64,000 bases of DNA from Isoetes taiwanensis (GCA_021234155.1 JAJEKV010000488.1:110051-174050); one strand, 5' to 3'; numbered from the stretch's first letter, positions 52,000-63,467 are shown. Notes: generated by a model not told the origin, from the letters alone. A program made the numbers and translations.

Positions 52000-53186
52000 G
52001 TTTGCCCGATCCGGTATGAAGGTGGAGTAATAATTGACCTTTCCTAGGAAAAGCGTGTCTCTTTGATATTGGCTGGTGCTTGAGCTTTTAGCACCTGGCG
52101 ATTTTGGCGGGGATCGGTGGTGATTCCTTTGGCGACAACATGGCCTATGAGAACACGAAGTGGCGCTTAAAAGGTGCATTTCGGGGATTGAGACTAATCT
52201 TGGGACTCATCACATTTTGAAAGGCGAGTTCAATTTATCCAAATGGTCAGCCATGGGCTGTAGGCGGAGAAGTCATCTTGAAAAATTTGCAAGAAGGGAT
52301 TTTCCTTCATGAAATCATGAAAAGCGGAGAGCATGATCGTTGAAATGTTGAAGGAGAGTTGGATAATCCAAAAGGAACCACCTTGTAGGCAAAAGTGCCC
52401 GGGGTGGTGAAAGTGGTCTTGAGTTGATCAGATTCTTTGATGGAGATTTGATTGTAGCCAGGAAGAAACCATCCATAAAGGAGTACATCTCATGTCCGGC
52501 CACTTCTTCGAGGCAGTGCGTGAAGGAAGTGGAAAATGATCACTCAGAGTGGCTGATTGAGTTTAGATAGTCTACACAGGACGCGGATCTTACCATTGTG
52601 CTTAAGGGCAATGGCGATAGGGCTCACCCATTGAGAATGTTTGACCTCATAGATCAAACTGCGGCAAGGAGTTTGTCAATTTCGCCTTGAGCGATCCGCG
52701 GTAATTAGGGTTGAGCACATCTTTGTCGTTGCTACAGCGGTCGTGCATCGATTTGGTAGGAATGGTGAGTTCCCCAAGCTTTTGTTGATTCCCATGAGAT
52801 CTTTGTAACTCGGTGAAAATGTGTTTGAATTTTTTGAGCAGCGTGGACGGCCCCTGATACGATAAGGAGCGGAAGGTTTCGCGACAATCTGGACGAGGTT
52901 GATTGTTGCCAACATCCACAATTTCGACTTGGAGTGCGAATATGGGGTATGACCCGATATCTGGACAATGTGTCACGGGGAGGTTGGAGCATAACCGGAT
53001 CGTGGCACTGCGTGGTAAAAAAGAGAGGTTGCTTTCGGTGTCATCTAGCAGTGGTTGCTTCATGGCGGCGTGTACATCAGGGGAGTTCTTTGGAGTGTCC
53101 GATATCGAAAAGTGATCAGCGTTGGATTGATTGCAAGGAGCCAGGTAGGGGTCAAGCAAAGGCAGCCACAGCCTGGTCACGATCAA
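52000..53186 (-). pseudogene. Reverse transcriptase of the 11-kb element
   Basis: The linker and fingers are in 53186-52647 (FKKFKHIF, INKSLGNSPFLP-type). The palm MYSFMDGF with the YNQI equivalent is at 52500-52400. The thumb LGKVNYYSTFIPDRANIADP is at ~52060-52000. The catalytic FxDD segment near 52280 is out of frame. Less intact than copies 1 and 3. Confidence 0.82.
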
Positions 53187-53310
53187 GAGTCATTTCTCCC
53201 CAAGGATCGGCATATTGGGGTAGGATAGCCAGGCGACGCCAGGGTAGCTTTGAACTTGATAAATATTACGGCGTCTTGAATCGATTAATGCGAGAGAGGG
53301 TTCCGCATTG

Positions 53311-53732
53311 TCAGCGGAAATGATCCGGCCTGTTTGCAAGTCCATTGTGGCATTGAGATGACCATCTGTGATGACTAAGCTGGTCCGTGGCCCGATAATG
53401 GATACTCTTTGCTGGGCGGAGAAAGGGTCTTCCCACCCGGCATTTCATAGTCACACGGATCTTCACCGGACTTTCCAAACTCAAATTCCATGGGAAGCGG
53501 AGATCACCAATGTTGATGTGTAGAATAGGTGTGGCGCCTTGAGGTCTCGTGATATGGCCATTAGCCAATTTGATGTCATATGGGGCACGCGAAAGAGTTG
53601 TGTGATGCCCATTTGTTTGCGGAGTTTGTCGGTGATGAGATTGAGTGCACTACCTCCATCGATTTGAACATGGTTGACTTGCTGATTTCCCACCGTTGCA
53701 TGGACCGTGGGTGTAGAGGTATACAGCCCCAA
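53311..53732 (-). pseudogene. Retropepsin of the 11-kb element
   Basis: VGNQQVNHVQIDGGSALNLI carries the active-site D-G-G form (Asp at ~53659). It is followed in the next frame by VGRPFLRPAKSIHY and the flap/end region, the same order as copy 3. A frameshift lies between the active site and the C-terminal half. Confidence 0.85.
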
Positions 53733-54181
53733 CTAAAATAGTTGGGAGTGGTAGCCGGTCCTCCTTGAGCGGGACAGAGTTTTAAAATGGTTGCCAAGCT
53801 TAAAGGAATTTTGATCTTGGCAAGCTCCTCTTGGAGTTCGAGAGGTACATGAGAAAAAGGATCTGCTTGGTTCCAGTGCGGGAGTCGCGTGGCGGGGAGG
53901 CGGCAACTTCTTTGGAAGTAAGTCAACCTCGGCTGCAATATTGGGATATGTACGAGGCGTGGAGGTTGAGATGTTGAAGGTGGATCGTGTCTTTGTTGAG
54001 CTCGAGTGGTGGCATGAACATTTGCCAATGTCACGACCTTGTTTGCTTGCATGAGATTCAAAATGCTTTGGCGAACTTTGGGCATGACATTTGGCATGAG
54101 CTTTTCTAAGTCAGGTGCAAAGTGAACCTTTTTTCGTCCTCATGAGGAAGGGTGTCAAGCTGCAAAAGGCAGGTTCGTGTC

Positions 54182-56011
54182 CTACGAATAATAGTCAAGG
54201 GGCGTGATGCCTTGGTGCGGCGTGAAACTAGACCAACCCAATTTGTGGTATGCGGGGAGGATTAAGTGCTGAAAAATTTCCTCTTGGGCTTGTTGATCGG
54301 TGAGGTTGATTTCTTTGGAGCTGGTTGATAAGCGTGATTCTTTGGCGCTCCAGGGGGGGGCTTCTTGAGAAGCGGTGCGGGCCTTGTTTGCCATTAGCAA
54401 GCGAGTTGGTAAGCCGTGGCGGACCGATGTGGTCTGATTTGTGCCGGGGCTGGACCTGAACTTGTGGAAGTTGAGGGCACGCCGCCGTGGTGGTGGTATG
54501 ACCCCATTCTTGGCGGTGATAGCGAGCTTTAGAAGGATCAAAAGGAGGGCGTTGGTTGGATCCCGTGGTTGGTCACATTCTTGATGATAGAGTTGCGTGG
54601 GCTGCACTTTTGAAGAGGTGGCTAGCGATAGTGCGTTGGGGACTGAGGTGTGGTTTGTACTTGATAAACCATTTTGTTGCGGAGCGGTGTGGGATGAGTC
54701 GCGAGAGTGCACTCTTCCGTGGCATGATTGCACATGTTGCATCGCTTGCAAATGGAGGGCCATTGGTGGAGTTGCACTCATTGGCCAAATGGCCTTGATA
54801 TTTTGCAAATATGGCACGGTTTGAAGCTACTTGGCTGTGGATTAAGCGTGTTGATTTGTTGAGCGGCCGTTTGTGGGAACCATGGCGGGTGGAATGAGCA
54901 GGAGCTCTTGAAGAACCCGCTACGGGGAGAAACATTGGCGGAGTGATTGACAAAGGTCGATAGCTTTGCTCCAAAGTTTTTGGGCGCGGTATTGATCATG
55001 AAGTCGAATAGCGGGGAGGAAGTCCTTGGAGAAACGGACCAAAATCGGCTCTGTGTAGGGTACTCCTTGAGCTTCTTGGCGAGAATGTGAAGTCGATCCA
55101 TAAAATCGAGGCGGAACTCCGTGGGCTCTTGTTGAAGTTCATTGAGTTGCTTGAGATGAAGTTGATCATCATCCGTGGTCCGTAATGAGGCGAAAAGCGG
55201 TCGCATTTCGGACCGATCTTGTTTCAATGGCTTTTGTTGGACATGAGCCATTGATGAGGAAAACCGCGGTGTGGTGGAAAAGATGTGAAATTTCAGTTGA
55301 GTTTGCGTGCCCATTTAGGACAGCTAGAGCCTCAAATTCTTCCATGTGGGCACTGAGCACTTTGGTCCTAACGGTTTGCCTTCGTGTTGCCAAAGGTGGG
55401 ATAAGTCGGTTTTAGTCACGAAAGGTAGATGTGAAAGTCTTTGGGCTGGGCGGGGAACGGGATAGTGAGGATATTGAGGTTGAAGGTGGATTTGGCATTG
55501 TGCGACGGACCACGATGAAGGGGTGGCTAGCGGTTAGGAAACTGAAGCCCGAACGTGGTTTTGAGATCTGTAAGGTTGTAAACAGGAAGAGCGATGGGAA
55601 AGCGTAGGGAAAGGATATTCGGGGCGCAGCGCCAAAGACATGTGGATAGCAGGTGCCCACTCGGGGAGATGATGGTTCTGCGAAGGAAGTGGCGTATGGC
55701 TGAAGAATGATGGATGTAGGCATGTTGAGGGGGTATGAAAATACGGTTGAGAAGGTTGAGCGGATAAGGCTCCCGATAATGATGAGGGGACTGAGGTTGT
55801 GAGCAATGTTTGCAGCTTGGGGCGGGGCTGGGCCAGGAGCCCCGGACGAGGGGGGTGGGTGGCCTTGGTGAGCCCTAGGCAGAAGATGGCCTCCCTCTAT
55901 GTCATAAGCAGATCCATACATGTATGAAACGGTTTCCAGCCGATGATGCTCAAAAGCGAGATACCGTGCGAGAAAAGGAGTTCTTAAAGGCGTGAAATTG
56001 CGGACGGACAT
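54182..56011 (-). pseudogene. gag with two CCHC zinc knuckles
   Basis: Starts MSVRNFTPLRTPFLARYLAF at 56011, about 90 nt inside the LTR, with a Pro/Ser-rich N-terminal 199 codons. A shifted frame has TRRQTVRTKVLSAHMEEFEA and QLNELQQEPTEFRLDFMDRL, a gag-like capsid segment (~55380-55070). Two knuckles follow near 54820-54700: CHIC-KYQG-H-LANE-C (reconstructed across a slip) and CKRC-NMCN-H-ATEE-C. The tail (54700-54180) is Gln/Ser-rich. At least three frameshifts. Confidence 0.8.
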
Positions 56012-56097
56012 GGCGGCAGAAGAAAGTAGGGAAAATCAGACCAGCGGTGGCGGCGGTGTTTAAGTGCAGGTTCGGGGAACTCTGGAAAAGCGACCCC

Positions 56098-56629
56098 TGT
56101 GAGGACCCGTGGATCTAACCGGAGAGTCGAGGGGACTATATCCGCGGGATTTCTTTGAAAAAGAAAAAGAAAAGAAACGAGAACAAATGAAAGAAAGATG
56201 ATAAGCTTCCTTGATATCAATGATGAAAATACATGAGCTCTCGCAATAGAGAGAAGCTGAAAGGAGACAAGACTCAAAACTCATCTAAAACTTATGAGCT
56301 AACTCTACTCATATATATAGTACAATGGCCTTGGGCCCAATATAGACACTCGTGATCTCGGTGCGACTCACGGAAGGAGGCCTGTTCTGAGGAAAGTTGG
56401 CGGTGCCTCTTGAAGTGCCTAGAATCTTGGCCCGGGTGGCCTGTGCGGTGGTGTGGGCCGTCACTTATGCGGCTGGCGCCTCTTGTTGACCGCAAAAGGC
56501 TTTGACTGCGTGGCTGCTTAGTCTTACGTGGAGGCTTGGATGTCGACCCGTGGTTGGTGAGGATCTTTGAGCTTGACACAGTCGGCGTATGCATGAATAG
56601 TCATTACCTGGGAGAGCCTGGGACTAACA
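56098..56629 (-). repeat. 5' LTR of the 11-kb Ty3 element
   Basis: On minus it starts TGTTAGTCCCAGG at 56629. It pairs with 45654-46189; the AT-rich centre is nearly identical, while the GC-rich flanks differ by many indels. The expected PBS next to its inner end is not recognisable. Confidence 0.88.
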
Positions 56630-56880
56630 TTCAACATCTGAAAATCGAGGCTTCGTATCAGGTCCGGCCCGGCATCAAAACGATGAAAAATAAGCTTCAA
56701 AATCGGTAGGATAAATGCGCTCCTCCTCTAGCTTCAATTCAAGAATGCACGAAAAAAAAACATGCTTGAGAAAATGCATACGAAAGAAAGAACAATTAAT
56801 TCTAGAGGCTCACATTAATTTTAGGTTATTATGAATAGGGCATTATGGTATATCAAAAATATCATAAATAATAATAGATT
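56630..56880. other. AT-rich spacer
   Basis: Short non-coding stretch between two retroelement ends. No features seen. Confidence 0.4.
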
Positions 56881-58202
56881 TGTGGAAACCTCCCCAAGTT
56901 AACATTGTTGGAAACCTCCCCAGGTTAGTTTTCCTGGAAACCTCCCCAAGTTAGCGGTATTGGAAACCTCCCCAGGCTTTACAGGAAAGCTGGGGAGGTT
57001 TCCAAGTGAGAAAATTTGGGAGGTTTCCATTTCTTGGGACCCTAACCCAATTGGTATATAATTTGGCTCGGATGGGTTAGTATTAAGTAACTAGAGTAGA
57101 GCCATCCTAGAACCCTTATTCAACATCTTGAACCCTAATCAAGGAACCCTAACTATAAGTTAGATATGTATGATTGGGTAAGATGTTCTTATTTATGATT
57201 ATCATGATACGATGTTATGTGATGTTGGTTGATCATGTTTGCTCCTCTTGTATTGGGAAGGGGTAGAGAACTAGTAGCCATTACGTAGTATGCTCCTAGT
57301 TAGATCCCTTAGTTCCTATTATATGCGACATGTGCATAGGAACCTTAGGGCTATTGAGGCTATGATGTTACTCAGCACTACACAAGCGGGGCTAGAGCAA
57401 TCTGGATGGGGGATCCTGGCGGCGTGGCTTGGGGATCCCATAGCGGGCTAGGCTTATGGCGGTCACTTTGTGTGGGCGGGCATGGGTCCAGGCACCTCAC
57501 AGGGGCAATGGTGCCGCCACTGCTTCTCTGCAGGTTGCAAGTGCGGCTTGGCTCTGTTTGGGGGGTTAAGTCAGTGCGAATCGTGTAACCGCCCAGCGAT
57601 TCTCTAGCCCATGGAACCTCTAGACCACGGGGAGGAGATGCAACCCTTCTGCCTCATCGGACGAGGGGAGATGCAACTTTGGGTAGTCCCGATGGGTGGT
57701 GCCATGGGATTGCGTATCTGGAAGGCTAGAGTCATGCGAGCCCGATCTAGCTCGTGCACCAAAGTATGCACGGGGGGCCGGATGGAGTGGTCAACCCTAG
57801 CCATTGTCTATAGCCAGCCCGCCCGTTGTTATGACTTTCGATGCGCTCTATCTTGAGGCCCTAGCGGTCAGTCATCCTCCTCCTTATGTCCGGAGCCATG
57901 GATAGGAGCTCTCATGTTTTATAGCATATGATTATCTTCCTTGTAGTTGTGGATATGTGGATGGGCTACCCTTGAGGTAGCATGATGTATTGTTGTTGCT
58001 AGTTACGGCGTTGTTTATGCTTCATTTGTGATAGGAGCCCATGGGGGAAAGAGCCGCATAAGACACCGCCGTGTCCCCCTTCCCGCACTAGAGTCATCTC
58101 GAGTCTGCGGGATAGGCGGAGAGCCCCGTCTTGGTCGAGGGCTGGGTGGGGGATTTCTGCGGGTGTATGGTAGGGCCGTATATTTCCCTTGGGGGCGTCA
58201 CA
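56881..58202 (+). mobile_element. 5' LTR (1.32 kb) of a plus-strand retrotransposon, otherwise missing
   Basis: Starts TGTGGAAACCTCC at 56881 and ends GGGGGCGTCACA, with a PBS one base later. It has U3 repeats (next entry), TATATAATTTGG near 57053 as a likely core promoter, and GC-rich U5 with short frames only. It is related to 7550-8949. No gag follows; an H3-like locus begins 550 bp downstream, so the element is truncated or replaced. Confidence 0.8.
56883..57030. repeat. GGAAACCTCCCC array in LTR U3
   Basis: Four direct copies of GGAAACCTCCCC at 56883, 56910, 56936 and 56962 (26-bp period), then two inverted copies (GGGGAGGTTTCC at 56992 and GGGAGGTTTCC at 57018). They lie just upstream of the TATA region, as enhancer-like repeats often do in LTRs. 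Confidence 0.9.
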
Positions 58203-58203
58203 A

Positions 58204-58214
58204 TGGTATCGAGC
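58204..58214 (+). other. Primer-binding site, tRNA-iMet type
   Basis: TGGTATCGAGC, one base inside the LTR end. One A is missing relative to TGGTATCAGAGC. Confidence 0.85.
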
Positions 58215-58769
58215 AATGTTCTTGGTTGACCAAGAACTTATGACCATGTCCATGTCCTGAAAGTAGTCTAACAGGACCTAATAGGGTGTGAAATGAAAAA
58301 TTTCCACCATAGATGCTCGAAAATAGGGGAAAAAATTTTCTCCTATGTAGGGGGTCCATAAGATTAGGTAAGTTGTTAGATGAGGAAATAAATTTGAAGT
58401 GAAAATTATGCATCAGCATCAAATTTCACCTAATATGGGTCGAAGAATCATGCCAATCTGAGACCCGGGTGGAAAAATAGTGCAAATTCATAATTAACAC
58501 TTCGAACTATTAGGAAAAATTGAGGAAATTATCATTATATCACATTATTAAGTATATATATTAATAATTAAGTGTATACTAATAATTAAGTATATGGGAG
58601 TAATTAATAAGGGGGGCTAATTATTAGACCTATTAATGGTAGGGGAATATTCCCTAGAGCATCCTTTTTTTTTAAATATCTTCTTGCCACCTCATTTCCC
58701 CCTAAACCTTGCCTACCACCCTCTCTCTCTTGATCAGCCTTACGTCATCAGTTTCCCTATCCGTAAGAT
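58215..58769. other. Non-coding leader upstream of the H3-like locus
   Basis: 58480-58620 is very AT-rich (ATTAATAATTAAGTGTATAC). 58700-58760 is CT-rich (CCCTCTCTCTCTTGATCAG) with a TTACGTCATCAG bZIP-like ACGTCA site at 58740-58751. A promoter role is possible but unproven. Confidence 0.4.
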
Positions 58770-59936
58770 ATGGCAAGGAGCAAACAAACTTATAGGAAGA
58801 CTGGCCCAAGGAGCTCTCTTTCGATGGCGGCGGCGTGGCGAAGGCGGACATGGGGGCGATTTCAAGAGCACCTCCGTAGAAGGAAGGCGAGGAGTTGTCT
58901 TCTTCAACGGATGAGACCTTCCATGCATCGCGGGGAGGAGCCCTTGAAGCGGCTTGTCGTCGGTCGAGACCCAACAGGCCAAGCGAGACTATTCGCGTCG
59001 GCACTCTCTCGGCCAGGGAGGGGAGCCGGGGAGGAGGAGCCGTAGCCGGGAGGGAGAGACCCACGAGGAGGCAGCCCGGCAGCAGCCAGACCCAGCCCGG
59101 CCACCCAGCCGGGACCCGGCCAAAGCGGCCCTTCTTCAAGCAAAGAAGAAGGAGAAAAGAGTGGCCAGGTGGCCGGAGGAAAGCGGCAGAGAAAAGAAAA
59201 GAGGAAGCGAGAAGGGAAAAGGAGAGGAGGAAGAAGGCTGAGAAGGACAAGCCACGGTGCTGTCCCCATCGAGAGGACCTGCGCCCAGCGAGGAGAGGCC
59301 CGAAGAAGAGGAAAGAAGGGGAGATGGGGCGAAGAAGGAGAGGGAATGAAGAGGCATGGCCGGGGCGTTGGGGAACGCCCGGACCCCGATGCCGCCCACC
59401 CCTACCTAAGTGGCTCAAGCCACCTAAGGTAGTGAAGAAACAAAGGTGGTGGCGCATTAGCCCCTCCCGCCCGGAGATGGGAGTTCTGGCGCATAATGAA
59501 GGTGTACGGGAGTACCTCCGTCATTTGGGCCGGTATAATGATTGAATGCGCAAGCGAGCGTGGAGAAGTTCGTGAAGGGAGGCGGCGAAGAAACCGGTAG
59601 AAAGCCGCCGCCACCCGGGGCGGGCCAAGACCCACCCACGGGCCTAACTCCGTGCTTTCGGGTGTTTAGGGAGATTAGGCACTTTCAGCGGTGTACTAAT
59701 CTCCTAATAAGGAAAGCCATTGAGCGCCTTCTTGAAGTGATCGCGAGGAGTTCGGACCGGACTATAGGATCACACCCCTAACCACGGGCCTGTAGGAGGC
59801 AGCGGCGGGCTGATTCAGCTCTTGAGGAGAAATCTTTTCGCCATCCATAGCGGGTAACCGATTATGCCCAAGGACTGCACTTGGTGGCGGAGAATCCGCA
59901 TAAGGAGAGACCACGAGGCCTCGGTTTTGTAATTAC
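58770..59936 (+). pseudogene. Histone H3 family gene, probably CENH3-like, frame-disrupted
   Basis: The N-terminus MARSKQTYRKTGPRSS matches the H3/CENH3 tail start (MARTK-). The histone fold appears in two frames. At 59647-59760, FREIRHFQRCTNLLIRK is followed by AIERLLEVIARS; EIRHFQ..TNLLI is closer to plant CENH3 than to canonical EIRKYQKSTELLI. After a frame slip, at 59810-59895, LIQLLRRNLFAIHS then a stop, then PIMPKDCTWWRRIR correspond to H3 [24 protein letters not shown]..LARRI. Between tail and fold is a very basic Lys/Arg/Glu-rich stretch (58895-59545) that could be an expanded tail or intron. H3 packages DNA; CENH3 marks centromeres. As read the fold is broken at two places, some possibly sequencing indels. 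Confidence 0.8.
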
Positions 59937-61329
59937 CTTAATAATTAAGTTTTTGATTGTAATTGACTTTTTATTATATATATACAAGTCCCTTGTTATT
60001 TAAGATGCAATGCGAGAATGAAATGTGTATTATGCGAATAAATTTTCCTTAGATTTATTTTTTGGTGGGATTGTTCAAGGTTAGGATCGGTTATGTTAGT
60101 TAGAATGAATATCTACAAATTGCGTTAACATCATGTAGGAGCAGATCATGATTTAGAGATCTTGGGCACCCTATAAAATTTTTCTCTTAGAGATGTTCTC
60201 ATTTTGCCATGAAGATTTCTTTTTCCGACTTCGTTTAAATTTAGTGGACTGTTACTAAAGAGACTTATTTTTGGGCCAAATATTTGACTTTGCATGTAAT
60301 AGTAATGGATGGTTGTGAATGTCAAGAAGATGTCTATAAGGAAGAGTAATTTGATATAATTATCTCGATACAAAGGGGCAAATGTTCAAATTACATATGG
60401 ATTTCCATAAGATATTATTTATCACGGTATCTCATGAGATGCACGCAATTAATACATTGGTACATGAGGCCTACATGTTACACTTGAACTTTGAGAAGTA
60501 TATTTGCAATTCTTGAAATTGTATAATAGTTTGTCATGCTACGAAATAATATTAGAAAACTACACAAAGTGACCCCTACAAAGCGTACACATAGAAAACT
60601 AGGTGTAGTTAAGAAACATGAAGATTTATATCTATGACTTATAGTGGCGGGTTTCCAAAGACATTAAAACAATCGAGGAAAGATTTGCCTTTGAAACATG
60701 TGAAAGGCACTTAGTTGACTAGATGAAGCATTGTGTTACGCTTTCGGGGAATAAGACTTGGCTTGGTGAAGTATTATGGAGATTAGTCGAATACCCAATA
60801 AGATGTTTTATTCTGAGTTGGCTAATAGAATCTTTGCTATCAAATATGTATCTTCAACAAAGATCACAACTACACATTCTCCATGTAACAATGGCCCTTG
60901 TAATATTCTTTTGTTTCCTATTTTACTATAAACTTCGGGCCTTGCTAAATTTTGAATGCCTCATTAGGCATAATTGGATATTTTATTTACTCAAGTATCA
61001 TAGTGCACTAATTGCATATTTTATTTTTATACAACCATTAGTGTGTTTGTGTATTTTCATAGGATTATGTGTAGTATATATGTCGACAGCGTCATCATTA
61101 AATAAGAATCATATAGTTTAAGAACCATATTTATAGTATAATATATATTATTTTTTATATTAGGCGATCAAATATCCTCGGTGAGAGCAATTAATCTTGC
61201 ATGGAGATGAGCGGAGGTAGGCCCGATGGCGGCGGCAAGAAGTTTTTCTAATACATGTCGATTATGAACATTTGCTTTAAGCCCGGTCGTTTTTATTTGT
61301 AGGTTGCTTTAGTAGATTTTTTTATCTCT
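59937..61329. other. AT-rich stretch without supported genes
   Basis: A hydrophobic 132-codon plus frame (60723-61121) occurs in very AT-rich sequence and looks fortuitous. AATAAATT near 60038 could serve as a poly(A) signal for the H3-like locus. Confidence 0.35.
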
Positions 61330-62093
61330 GCTATGCACTTCTCATTTTTCTTATTTCGGGGAGCTCCATCATGTTCCTTTCTTGATTGTTATGTGATAGT
61401 TGTAGGACCAAATGGGAAAAGAACATCAAGTTTTTGTGGCATCTGCGGGGCCAAAATTGTTTTTGGCCAAGGATGGGAAGCTTTCTTATTTGATAATCTT
61501 TTAAGTAGATGGTGATGTTATTTTTTGTGTAATATCGGAGGATAGCAGGATATTTGCAAAAAAGTGCGATGGCGACAATCGGACCAAAGCCCTTGGAATT
61601 TGGCGGGTAGAGGATGGAAAAGCACGGCGGGGAAGTTGTTAATGCTCGACAAAGACATGTAGCAAAAGAACCGAGAAGACTCTGTTAATGTATCGGATAA
61701 TGAACGGACATTAAGAAACCTTTTAAAGTTCCCTTTGCTCAAAGCGTATTTATTCATCGAGTTGGTGAGTAAAAATTTCCCCTTTGATTAGTTTTCCTTA
61801 GGAAATTCTTAGCTCTCTATTTTTTGTGTGGGAGATTGAAGGAGGAAGATGGTTGGCGAATGCCTCCAAAGGGGTTCTGCAATCCTTGTTCATGGACCGG
61901 ATGGTATTGACACTAATTTGAAAGCAAAAACCGAGTCGATATTGTTTGAGTCATAATTGGGACACGCTAGTCGACCACTATTCTCTTAAAGTTGGTGATA
62001 TATTGGAATTCCAAATTAGGTGGCTGAGCTTGAATGGACAATGAACATCTATCGTGGTGGAGCCACGGCATGACGGAAGAAGTTCGAATATGT
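61330..62093 (+). pseudogene. B3-domain (REM-like) transcription factor remnant, two domains
   Basis: B3 domains are plant-specific DNA-binding folds. First domain: VIVVGPNGKRTSS, then GAKIVFGQGWEAFLFDNLL (61390-61500), continued after a frame slip by GDVIFCVISEDSRIFAKK (61511-61565). Second domain: RGSAILVHGPDG (61870-61910), then VDHYSLKVGDILEFQI-like coding after a slip (61970-62020), ending GRSSNM near 62093. GPNGK/GPDG followed by FVxDxSLxVGDxLxFxx is the B3 signature. Intervening frames and stops indicate a decayed gene or one with introns plus errors. It is the clearest host-gene trace besides H3. Confidence 0.75.
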
Positions 62094-63350
62094 AATTTTT
62101 ATATAGCAGAGATATTTTGTTGTCTCTGTGAATTTTCCATTTACAACTATTAGCATGACTATATACTAGCTGTTCATACTTTGTAATCCACGAGGAAGTA
62201 ATATATTTTACTACTTATCTTTTTGAAGAAACGGTCTAATTTTTTGTGTATACTGCATGATTTTTGATGCAACTTATTTTGGAAATCAATAAAATTATTC
62301 AATTTGTTGGTGGTCAAAATTCTGACACATAAGATAGCATAAGCAATCTAAGGTCGAATTTTTACTCTTGTGGAATTTGTCTTCCATGAACTTTGCATGG
62401 TGTGCTTGTGATCTTCCCAATTTGGTTTTTGCCAAAGTGCGGTTTGTTATATAGGTATTCAAATATAGAAGAAGAAGAAAGGAACACAACCTTCACAAAC
62501 ATATTGTATTCCATGTAAAGCAAGACAAACTCTACAGGCATATTGTGATTGCTTGGGTCATTTCTATCATGAGTTCCTATCTCTGTTACATCATTGTCAG
62601 AAACACTTTTACCCCATCGCTTTTATTCTATTTTCTTGTGAGAAGTGCCATCTGCGAGATCCTCTTTCTTTTGTTTGAATGTGAGAAATCATATCACCCC
62701 CTTGCCGATTCATTCTTAGGAATGATGTGTTCTGGACTTTAACATTGGTTTTAGCGACATGTGGTGGTAGAATGGCATCTATTTTCCAGATGCCATATGT
62801 ATTGTATGTGACTTTCTTTGGTCTTTGCTTTTTTTTTTATGAAGTAGTTAAGGAACAATTCATTGTTCATCTACCTTTGTGTAGTCCACAAGTGCAATGG
62901 TGTTGTTGTGTGACATTTGCATCTTTGCTTCGCCTCTGTATTTTTGCTTTAAGGTTGTAGATGTTAAAGTGTACATCTATAATTTTGGAATACTCTTTTT
63001 GTTGAAGGTAAGAATATGGCGATTATATAGTTCTTGATGAGACTCAAGTAGTGAATAGTGCATCAGTGAAAAGAAGGATGCATATAATATTATTCATTGC
63101 GGCGGTGTTAAGAAATGGTTGCTGTTGCTTTCTTCTATGCTTAAGCAGTCATTGTTATTTGCAAAAAGATCAATCTATTTATAATATTTTTTCAAAATAC
63201 AAAAGATGAACATTTCCCACAAAAGAGGAGCACATATGCATTTGTTAAGAAACTAGCTAGAGGCGATCCTATATAACCTTTAAATACTATAACTTATCAT
63301 AAGTACACTTAGAATTCCCTGTGGTTTCATAACAGTAAGTTTTAGCTTTC
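62094..63350. other. AT-rich stretch without supported genes
   Basis: Only short hydrophobic frames (62545-62742, 62727-62960) from T-rich sequence. No domain or RNA gene recognised. Confidence 0.4.
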
Positions 63351-63428
63351 ATTGACAGAACCATCATTTAAGATGATCCATTGGCTGCAGCTACTACCTC
63401 AGATTCATTATTTCGTTGCGATACAAAA

Positions 63429-63467
63429 TTTGATGTTGATGGTACAAAATTTGATGTTGATGGTACA
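63429..63467. repeat. 18-bp tandem duplication
   Basis: AAATTTGATGTTGATGGTAC occurs twice in succession. Confidence 0.85.

Larger units (their letters stand above)
45654..56629 (-). mobile_element. Near-complete Ty3/gypsy retrotransposon, ~11 kb, with third ORF after integrase
   Basis: Minus-strand order: 5' LTR (56629-56098), gag (56011-54180), protease (53730-53310), RT (53186-52000), RNase H (51800-51300), integrase (51407-50138), spacer with antisense TATA (50100-49430), third ORF (49139 to ~47300), polypurine tract (~46201-46190), 3' LTR (46189-45654). Integrase ends with a VNGFRLK-type motif and no chromodomain. With the extra ORF this points to a Tat/Athila-like, non-chromovirus lineage (inference). 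No matching TSD was found. Many small indels break the frames. Confidence 0.92.

Noticed and set aside
60723-61121. 132-codon hydrophobic plus-strand frame as a membrane protein gene
   Set aside because: T-rich DNA readily gives Leu/Phe/Ile-rich frames; no domain, promoter or homologous pattern was seen.
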